A stretch of 9,460 nucleotides of DNA from an archaeon (GTDB lineage Archaea > Micrarchaeota > Micrarchaeia > Norongarragalinales > SBBD01), in contig SBBD01000051.1 in assembly GCA_005239845.1 (NCBI GenBank), positions 1-9,460 on the forward strand, read 5' to 3'. The notes beneath the pieces were generated by a model, which worked only from the letters and a program-made list of their open reading frames with translations, was not told the DNA's origin and did not search any database. How positions within the stretch are numbered: the stretch's first letter is position 1; every line of letters starts with the position of its first letter. Of the stretch, positions 5,118 to 9,460 are shown one piece after another. The translations under genes were made by a program, and so were the position numbers.

Positions 5118-6392
5118 ATGGAAAGCCTTGGGTTTGCGAAGACACTGAGGCTGCGCACGCTTTCTCCAATAAGAAAAATACTAAAGAAGCTACAGGTTAC
5201 GCGAGGCGCCCGGAAGCCCAAACACAAGGTGCACGGCAAGCACCTAAAAATCGCGTTTTTCACGGACACGTACTTGCCGAACGTGGACGGCGTGGTCAGC
5301 TCCATCCTTTCCTTCCGCAAGGAACTCGAGCGGAGAGGACACGAGGTCAGCGTCTTCGCCTCAGGCTCCAAGAGCGACGAGGAGGAGAACGAGGACCCCC
5401 GCGTATTCTTCTTCAACTCCATCCGCTTTCCTCCCTACCCGCAATACAAGATCGCCTTGTTCCCTTTCGGCTCGCGGCAAATCGTGAAAGAGGAAGAGGT
5501 GCAACTGGTGCACTCGCACGCCATTGCCAGCATGGGGCTTGCCGCCATGACTACGGCCAAGACGCTGGGGCTACCCCTCGTGGGGACGTTTCACACCATG
5601 GCCCCGAAAACCGGGTTCCTGTTCGTGAAGGACGAGATCGGCAGGAGCATTTTTTCCGCCCTCACGTGGAAGGCCATTCAGCAGTTCTACCGGCCGTACG
5701 ATTTGGTGCTGGCGCCCACGGAGACCGTGAAGGCGCTGCTGCAAGAGAACGGCGTGGAGAATACGAAAGTAGTCCCGAACGGCATTGACATAAAACGCTT
5801 TTCCCCGAACCCTCACAGCAAGCTCGTGCGAGAAATGCTGGGAATTAAAGCGGACGAGAAAGTCGTTCTGACGGCAGGAAGAGTAAGCGACGAAAAGAAC
5901 GTGGACGTTTTCGTAAAAGCGGCAAAACTCGTTCTTGAGAAGGAAAAGGCTAGGTTCATCGTGCAGGGGGACGGCCCCGCAAGAACGAAGTGCGTGAAGC
6001 TCGCGCACAAACTGGGGATGGACGGCAAAATCATTTTCACGGGGTTCGTGAAAGAGTTCGAAGTGCCCTTCTTCTACAACGCGTGCGACGTCTTTGCCAC
6101 GGCGAGCACGTTCGAAACGCAGGGGCTTTCCTTGCTGGAGGTCATGGCGTGCGGGAAAGTGCCCGTGGCCGCGGACGCGCTGGCCATTCCGGAGCTCGTG
6201 CACCACGGAAAGAACGGCTTTCTTTTCACGCCGAACAACGAGCGGGACATGGCGGAAAAAATCGTGGAAGCCCTCCGCTTGAGCGAGAAAGAGAAAAAGC
6301 GGATGGAGGAAAACGCCCGCAAGACGGCAGTGCAGTTCTCCATCGGGAAGAGCGCGGGCAAGTTACTGAAGGCTTACCGAGAAGTGCTCTAA
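5118..6392 (+). CDS. GT4-family glycosyltransferase (GT-B fold) with basic N-terminal extension
   Basis: This 424-aa enzyme transfers a sugar from an activated donor, retaining configuration. The N-domain begins at residue 43 with LKIAFFTDTYLPNVDGVVSS, typical of diacylglycerol glucosyltransferase and mannosyltransferase relatives, and continues with VHSHAIASMG and GTFHTM (156-161). The C-domain has PNGID (220-224), LTAGRVSDEKN with phosphate-binding R255 and K260, VQGDGP (282-287), and the EX7E motif E333-E341 in ETQGLSLLE. Before the fold lies a 42-residue extension with many Lys/Arg and amphipathic stretches (LSPIRKILKKLQ), unusual for the family and possibly a membrane-surface anchor. No start codon lies nearer the fold in this frame. 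The gene is 67 nt after tyrS with no clear promoter, so it may be cotranscribed. The family is secure; the acceptor could be a lipid or an N-glycan precursor. Confidence 0.93.
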   Translation: MESLGFAKTLRLRTLSPIRKILKKLQVTRGARKPKHKVHGKHLKIAFFTDTYLPNVDGVVSSILSFRKELERRGHEVSVFASGSKSDEEENEDPRVFFFNSIRFPPYPQYKIALFPFGSRQIVKEEEVQLVHSHAIASMGLAAMTTAKTLGLPLVGTFHTMAPKTGFLFVKDEIGRSIFSALTWKAIQQFYRPYDLVLAPTETVKALLQENGVENTKVVPNGIDIKRFSPNPHSKLVREMLGIKADEKVVLTAGRVSDEKNVDVFVKAAKLVLEKEKARFIVQGDGPARTKCVKLAHKLGMDGKIIFTGFVKEFEVPFFYNACDVFATASTFETQGLSLLEVMACGKVPVAADALAIPELVHHGKNGFLFTPNNERDMAEKIVEALRLSEKEKKRMEENARKTAVQFSIGKSAGKLLKAYREVL

Positions 6393-6394
6393 GT

Positions 6395-6405
6395 AAAAAA
6401 AAAAA
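6395..6405 (-). terminator. T11 terminator of the minus-strand gene
   Basis: An uninterrupted run of 11 A on the plus strand reads as T11 on the minus strand, 47 nt beyond the stop of the convergent minus-strand gene. This is a strong intrinsic archaeal termination signal. It lies 2 nt past the glycosyltransferase stop but has the wrong orientation to serve that gene. Confidence 0.65.
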
Positions 6406-6452
6406 GGCTAGTTCAGCAGCCGTCTCAACGGGAAAGGATTTTACGCACGTCT

Positions 6453-7397
6453 TCACTCTCTTGGGTGTTCTTGAGGAGCACGGAATACGATAGTCTTCAA
6501 TTGCATGACGCGGGGAAAGCCGTACGCTTTCTTTTCAGCATCCGTCAATTCATGCGTGGAGTAACCCAGTGCTTGCGCCGCTTTTTCAATGTCGCGTTCA
6601 ATGCCTTGGGCTTGCACGAGGGAAAGGTTGGGATTTCCCATGCGAAGTTCCTTTGCCGTTACGAACAGAAGCGGCTTTTTGCGCGTGGAATAATACCGGA
6701 GCACGTGTCCGAGGAGTTCCGACCTCCAGTGCGAGTAGTGGTTGTGAACTTCTGCAGATAAAATCCGGTCTTTCCTTGCAAGGGGAGATGTTCGCATGAG
6801 GCGGCGGCTGAAGTTAGCTTGGACGGCTTGCAGGATGACGTGGCTGGACGACTCCAACACGTTCGCAAAACCGACGGCGAACGGCAATACTTGGTTCATG
6901 TGACTCGGCATGGAATGCGCTGAAGCCAATGCAAAGTGTTCCGCATGATCGGGCTGGGGAAGGAAGCTGAAAATACGTTGGTGGAAGTAGTCCCGGAGCA
7001 CGCCATGGCGGTAGCGGCTCTCTTCCGTTCGAACCGGGATCCCTACAACGCCACGCAGCAAAAGGTGTCCAACAGAATAGGTCGCACCCTTGCTTCTGGA
7101 CTGGAGGACAGGACCTGCATGCAGGGGCTCGAAAGTTTCATGCTCCATCCAAGGCAAGGGGAACGCCTTTTTTTCTATGGAGCTTTTGTGGAGGAGGGAA
7201 GAAAAAGTGGAAAGAAAGAGTCCGTGGGCGTACCGGTAGTCAACAAGGGAAGCACCTGCCGGAGAGACGATTTGGAGTTCGTGCCGTCGTCCGCCGATGC
7301 GTGCTTGGACGCCCCATGCTTGGGCCTTGACGCTGAAGGCGCGCAAATGCGAGGCCAGTTTCTGGGAAGTTAGAGGGCGGTAGAACGTGATGTTCAT
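6453..7397 (-). CDS. Hypothetical protein, 314 aa
   Basis: I do not recognise the family. The reading frame is long, free of overlaps, and bounded by a promoter and a T11 terminator, so the gene is probably real. ATG at 7397 is preferred because a TATA-like CTTTTATT (7421-7428) lies 27 nt upstream, which would give a leaderless message; an in-frame TTG at 7418 would add seven residues. The protein is soluble-looking, basic and His-rich, with no clear signal peptide or transmembrane helix. Visible blocks include RIGGRRHELQIVSPAG near the N-terminus, a VLPFAVGFANVLESSSH stretch, an EVHNHYSHWRSELLGHVLRYY block rich in His and aromatic residues, KKPLLFVTAKELR, and a C-terminal DIEKAAQALGYSTHELTDAEK helix. 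His and acidic residues in the EVHNHYSH region could bind metal, but this is conjecture. It converges on the glycosyltransferase gene. Confidence 0.65.
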   Translation of the reverse strand: MNITFYRPLTSQKLASHLRAFSVKAQAWGVQARIGGRRHELQIVSPAGASLVDYRYAHGLFLSTFSSLLHKSSIEKKAFPLPWMEHETFEPLHAGPVLQSRSKGATYSVGHLLLRGVVGIPVRTEESRYRHGVLRDYFHQRIFSFLPQPDHAEHFALASAHSMPSHMNQVLPFAVGFANVLESSSHVILQAVQANFSRRLMRTSPLARKDRILSAEVHNHYSHWRSELLGHVLRYYSTRKKPLLFVTAKELRMGNPNLSLVQAQGIERDIEKAAQALGYSTHELTDAEKKAYGFPRVMQLKTIVFRAPQEHPRE

Positions 7398-7420
7398 GAA
7401 AGACGTAATGCAAAACAAGG

Positions 7421-7428
7421 AATAAAAG
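7421..7428 (-). promoter_or_regulatory. TATA-like box of the 314-aa minus-strand gene
   Basis: CTTTTATT on the minus strand is centred about 27 nt before the ATG at 7397. This supports that start and a leaderless transcript. Confidence 0.5.
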
Positions 7429-7454
7429 CCTCGTTTTTGCCTGTTTCAAGAAGG

Positions 7455-7462
7455 TTAAAAAA
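7455..7462 (+). promoter_or_regulatory. TATA-like box upstream of the tRNA-Asn 5' copy
   Basis: TTAAAAAA is centred about 30 nt upstream of the GCCCTGG copy at 7489, the same spacing as the TATA box of tRNA-Gln. It could drive transcription through the hairpin run into tRNA-Asn. Confidence 0.4.
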
Positions 7463-7488
7463 CGCTGTTTGCCAAAATAGTGTCTGCT

Positions 7489-7504
7489 GCCCTGGTAGCC
7501 CAGG
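7489..7504 (+). pseudogene. Partial copy of the tRNA-Asn 5' end
   Basis: GCCCTGGTAGCCCAGG repeats the acceptor and D-stem start of tRNA-Asn at 7643 (GCCCTGGTAGCTCAG); the first 11 bases, plus the preceding T, are identical. The mismatched C turns it into a self-contained hairpin, CCTGG-TAGC-CCAGG. No D-loop, anticodon arm or 3' half follows it; the hairpin run does. Confidence 0.5.
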
Positions 7505-7605
7505 ACCCCTCTAGGGGGCTCTGCCCCCTACTCAGGATACGCAAAACCCCGCGTTTTGCTATCCGCCTAAACTCGGGGTTTAGTGCGGTCGCCTCTACCC
7601 CCCCG

Positions 7606-7613
7606 CTTTTTAA
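7606..7613 (+). promoter_or_regulatory. Possible TATA box for tRNA-Asn
   Basis: CTTTTTAA is centred about 33 nt upstream of the tRNA. It lies inside the loop of the fifth hairpin. The spacing is slightly long, so the upstream box at 7455 is an alternative. Confidence 0.35.
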
Positions 7614-7642
7614 GGGGGTTTAGCCAAAAAAACGTAGAATAT

Positions 7643-7743
7643 GCCCTGGTAGCTCAGCTGGTTAGAGCGGCTGACTGTTACGTGCGTTATTCTTCTAGCG
7701 CGCAGAAATCAGCAGGCCGCAGGTTCGAATCCTGCCCAGGGCG
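7643..7743 (+). tRNA. tRNA-Asn (GUU anticodon) with an intron at 37/38
   Basis: Acceptor GCCCTGG (7643-7649) pairs with CCAGGGC (7736-7742), with discriminator G at 7743, as usual for Asn. The D-arm is GCTC-AGCTGGTTA-GAGC. The anticodon stem GCTGA (7670-7674) pairs with TCAGC (7709-7713). After removal of 27 nt the loop is CTGTTAA with anticodon GTT at 7677-7679. The T-arm is GCAGG-TTCGAAT-CCTGC. The mature tRNA has 74 nt and CCA is not encoded. It decodes AAC and AAU. A partial copy of its 5' end and a run of hairpins lie just upstream. Confidence 0.96.
7681..7707 (+). other. Archaeal tRNA intron with bulge-helix-bulge sites (27 nt)
   Basis: The canonical splice geometry is complete. The central 4-bp helix is CTGT (7675-7678) with GCAG (7702-7705), one G-U pair. 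It is flanked by the 3-nt bulges TAC (7679-7681) and AAA (7706-7708), and GTGC/GCGC (7682-7685, 7698-7701) continues inside the intron. Cutting each bulge after its second base removes exactly 7681-7707 and leaves a 7-nt anticodon loop. Confidence 0.9.
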
Positions 7744-7780
7744 TTATCACATAGTCTTGACTCCCTACTTTTGCACTACC

Positions 7781-7816
7781 GTGCCAAGTTCAGCATCCTG
7801 ATGCCACTTTTGGCAC
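7781..7816. repeat. Imperfect palindrome, possible operator or RNA stem-loop
   Basis: GTGCCAA (7781-7787) pairs with TTGGCAC (7810-7816). Inside it, GCAT (7793-7796) pairs with ATGC (7801-7804) around the loop CCTG. The two halves are separated symmetrically by five bases on each side. Confidence 0.45.
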
Positions 7817-8006
7817 TGCAAACCCATCAACCACCTTTGGCGTGTGGCATGGACGCAAACGAGAATAAATAGATTGCCCCGTTTGAAGCGTGACGAGATG
7901 GGCGTTGATTTCCTAAGACAATGATTTTTTCACTCGATAAGAATTTTTTAATAGGAAATGAACTCCTTAAGCAAATTTCCCTTGAAATGTATAGGAAAAG
8001 AAGACA

Positions 8007-8023
8007 TCAAGCCCACGGCTTGA
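8007..8023. repeat. Perfect 7-bp inverted repeat
   Basis: TCAAGCC and GGCTTGA flank the triplet CAC. The palindrome GCCTAGGC follows 2 nt later. Both lie about 180 bp downstream of the minus-strand lipoprotein gene's stop. Confidence 0.4.
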
Positions 8024-8203
8024 CGCCTAGGCAATGCGTTTGATGAAAATAATGGCGTGAGGAAACCAAGACCACGGCATGGCGTTTAAGTAGGGGACTG
8101 GCGTAAAATTGGTTTATGCGAGAAGCGTTGGCCTTACTTCCTGCAACGGCTTCCAACCAAGAAACTCACGCGATACCTATCGCACAATATGTTTTTTTCG
8201 GCG

Positions 8204-9460
8204 TCAGGTTTGAAGTGGAGACCAAGCCGGCCAGCTACCGAAGTCGGTCAGGTTCTTGTGCCAAGTGCCGTCAACACTGATAAGAGATATCCCCCCTCCA
8301 GGACGTTGGTAGGCAATCTTGTCGCCTTTGGGAGACCAAGCTGGAGTTGAGCCCTCAACTAGAAAAGTCTCCTCGTTTGCGTCGAGGTCGTAAATGCGTA
8401 TGCCGTCCCTGGTGAAGGCGATTTTTCGTCCATCTGGTGACCATGACGGTTCCATTCCACTTTTTAGAAAACGCTCATTATTTCCGTTAATGCCAATTTC
8501 ATTGATGCTCATATGGGGTTGGCCGATATGCGATCGGACAAAGGCAATTTTCCTCCCATCGGAGGATAAGGTGAGGTGGTACGCTTCACCAATTTGAATG
8601 AGGGGGGTTATTTCTCCTGTTTCAACGTTCAACGAAATGATGCCATAGGGTGTTTGTTCGGAGTATAGAATGATGTGTTCGCCGTCGAGTGCCCACACAG
8701 GGTCATGCCCTTCCCAAAGAGCTGTTTTATTGGTGCCGTCAACATTTATGGTTAAGAGCCGCCAGCGGCCGATGGCCAGTTTTTTCCCGTCCGGGGACCA
8801 GGCTGGCTTGTAGCCTTGGAACGGAAACGCTGTATCCGTCAATTTTGCGACAGCTGTTCCATCGTTGTTCATGATATAGGTGGAACCCTCGGAAACGAAT
8901 GCGATTTTGTTCGTGGAATCGTATACGGGCCTGCGACACTCATGGTCAATGCATACATACTCTTCATCACATTCACTGTCTTCGCAGCACTCGTAGGGGC
9001 GGCATTGGTGGTCGACAATGCGGCGGCAGTAGTCGAAGCACGTGATGTTGAGGCACGCGCCCTCTTCGCAGTACTGGTTTTCGGCGCATTCACGGTTGTT
9101 GCTGCAAGAATACGTATAACATCGTCCTTGGTAACAGAACTGGTTGTCTCCGCATTCGCTGTCGTCGTAGCAAATCCAGGTATAGTTTTCGAAGCATGGG
9201 CCGGATAGCGGGACGCCTTGTGATAGCGTACCATATGCGCCCGGTTCTTGAGTCGGATATGGTGGGCACTCGATCTGTACTAAGGGGGCTTGGGATGGGA
9301 TCGGTCTCGGAGTTGGAGTAGGCTCAATGGTTGCGCTGGGCTCTAAAATCGGTTGAGGACTAGGTGCTGTCGGGGAAGCTGTGGAGGTAGGCCGCTCATC
9401 TCCCGAGCTCAGCAAGGGCGGCTCTTGGGGAATCGGGTTGGAAGTGGAGACGCAGCCGGA
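8204..9460 (-). CDS. Surface lipoprotein: Pro/Thr linker, Cys-rich modules, TolB-like propeller (5' end outside window)
   Basis: The frame stays open to the window edge, so the start and signal peptide are missing. The first codons read S-G-C (9452-9460), which fits the end of a lipobox, with the Cys as the lipidated first mature residue. A Pro/Thr/Ser-rich linker follows (about 9270-9450). Next is a domain with 17 Cys (about 8936-9196) made of repeats like CYDDSECGDNQFCYQGRC, resembling the Dickkopf-N-like modules common in archaeal surface proteins and probably disulfide-bonded. The C-terminal half (8207-8914) has six PD40/TolB-type blades, each with a KIAF-like strand and a PAWSPDG-like turn (variants VWALDG, TLSSDG, AWSPKG). 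The last blade ends at the stop, so the C-terminus is complete. It probably binds protein or polysaccharide at the cell surface. In-frame TTG at 9413 is an unlikely start because coding continues upstream. Confidence 0.88.
   Translation of the reverse strand, partial: SGCVSTSNPIPQEPPLLSSGDERPTSTASPTAPSPQPILEPSATIEPTPTPRPIPSQAPLVQIECPPYPTQEPGAYGTLSQGVPLSGPCFENYTWICYDDSECGDNQFCYQGRCYTYSCSNNRECAENQYCEEGACLNITCFDYCRRIVDHQCRPYECCEDSECDEEYVCIDHECRRPVYDSTNKIAFVSEGSTYIMNNDGTAVAKLTDTAFPFQGYKPAWSPDGKKLAIGRWRLLTINVDGTNKTALWEGHDPVWALDGEHIILYSEQTPYGIISLNVETGEITPLIQIGEAYHLTLSSDGRKIAFVRSHIGQPHMSINEIGINGNNERFLKSGMEPSWSPDGRKIAFTRDGIRIYDLDANEETFLVEGSTPAWSPKGDKIAYQRPGGGISLISVDGTWHKNLTDFGSWPAWSPLQT

Larger units (their letters stand above)
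7489..7623 (+). repeat. Run of five adjacent stem-loops upstream of tRNA-Asn
   Basis: Five hairpins follow one another almost without spacers. They are: CCTGG/CCAGG (7491-7504); TAGGGGGC/GCCCCCTA with loop TCT (7512-7530); GGATA plus GCAAAAC against GTTTTGC plus TATCC with one bulged C (7535-7564); CCGC plus CTAAAC against GTTTAG plus GCGG with one bulged T (7563-7588); and ACCCCC/GGGGGT (7597-7619). GGGGTTTAG occurs twice (7575-7583 and 7615-7623). The stems differ in sequence, so this is not a simple tandem repeat. It may be a structured RNA, a leader of the tRNA transcript, or a small palindromic element inserted beside the tRNA. Confidence 0.6.
7744..8203. other. 460-bp region without a gene, with palindromes
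   Basis: I see no coding region. Structures present are an imperfect palindrome at 7781-7816 (GTGCCAA/TTGGCAC enclosing GCAT/ATGC), a perfect 7-bp stem TCAAGCC-CAC-GGCTTGA at 8007-8023, and the palindrome GCCTAGGC at 8025-8032. T6 runs at 7925-7930 and 7944-7949 could terminate plus-strand transcripts such as tRNA-Asn. A TATA-like TGTATAGG near 7988 precedes the 8007 hairpin, so a small RNA is conceivable, but no known class (C/D or H/ACA guide, SRP, RNase P) is recognised. Confidence 0.4.

Noticed and set aside
7489..7623. CRISPR array
   Set aside because: The stems are all different and there are no regularly spaced identical repeats.
7489..7743. A single tRNA-Asn with a giant intron starting at the 7489 copy
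   Set aside because: A complete tRNA-Asn with its own 5' end and perfect intron exists at 7643-7743, so no distant 5' half is needed.
8211..8230. GAAGTGGAGAC repeat shared with the window end (9441-9460), considered as element boundaries
   Set aside because: Both copies are coding sequence (WSP-type turn and the start of the linker); the similarity is short and has no associated mobile genes.
8816..9208. Long plus-strand frame with an Ala/Val-rich product opposite the lipoprotein gene
   Set aside because: It is antisense to the cysteine-rich and first propeller segments, whose protein features are clear.

Overview
The window is archaeal. It holds the 3' part of a 23S rRNA gene, two intron-containing tRNA genes without encoded CCA, an eS17 ribosomal protein gene, an archaeal/eukaryotic-type tyrosyl-tRNA synthetase, and A/T-rich TATA-like boxes about 27-34 nt upstream of several genes. 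TTG starts appear to be used. I cannot fix the phylum. The divergent rRNA, the tRNA introns and a cysteine-rich surface lipoprotein would fit a poorly sampled lineage, possibly DPANN, but that is inference.

Layout, left to right. Positions 1-165 do not look like 23S rRNA. From about 166 to 577 the sequence is the 23S 3' region: the 3' strand of helix 89, the A-loop, the 2580-2609 segment, the sarcin-ricin loop and the terminal helices. The rRNA therefore appears to be interrupted inside helix 89 by an intron or insertion. Downstream comes a tight plus-strand cluster: an unrecognised basic protein, a single-pass membrane protein with an Ig-like ectodomain, and a Trm9/ALKBH8-like methyltransferase. 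A second class I methyltransferase follows with its own promoter candidate. Next are tRNA-Gln(UUG) with a D-loop intron, a fragment resembling the tRNA-Gln 3' end, then rps17e and tyrS as a translation operon, then a GT4 glycosyltransferase.

The rest is arranged around tRNA-Asn(GUU). An unrecognised minus-strand gene converges on the glycosyltransferase and ends at a T11 tract. Between its divergent promoter and tRNA-Asn lies a run of five hairpins, which begins with a copy of the tRNA-Asn 5' end preceded by its own TATA-like box. After tRNA-Asn is about 460 bp with no gene but with palindromes. The window ends in a minus-strand surface lipoprotein: a lipobox Cys at the window edge, a Pro/Thr linker, Cys-rich modules and a six-bladed TolB-like propeller.

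The translation genes (23S, two tRNAs, eS17, TyrRS and the probable wobble-uridine methyltransferase) form the functional theme. The envelope genes (DUF1616-like protein, GT4, lipoprotein and possibly the second methyltransferase) form a minor second theme. The points most worth checking are two changed near-universal peptidyl-transferase bases, the helix 89 interruption, and the tRNA fragments and hairpin run beside the two tRNA genes.
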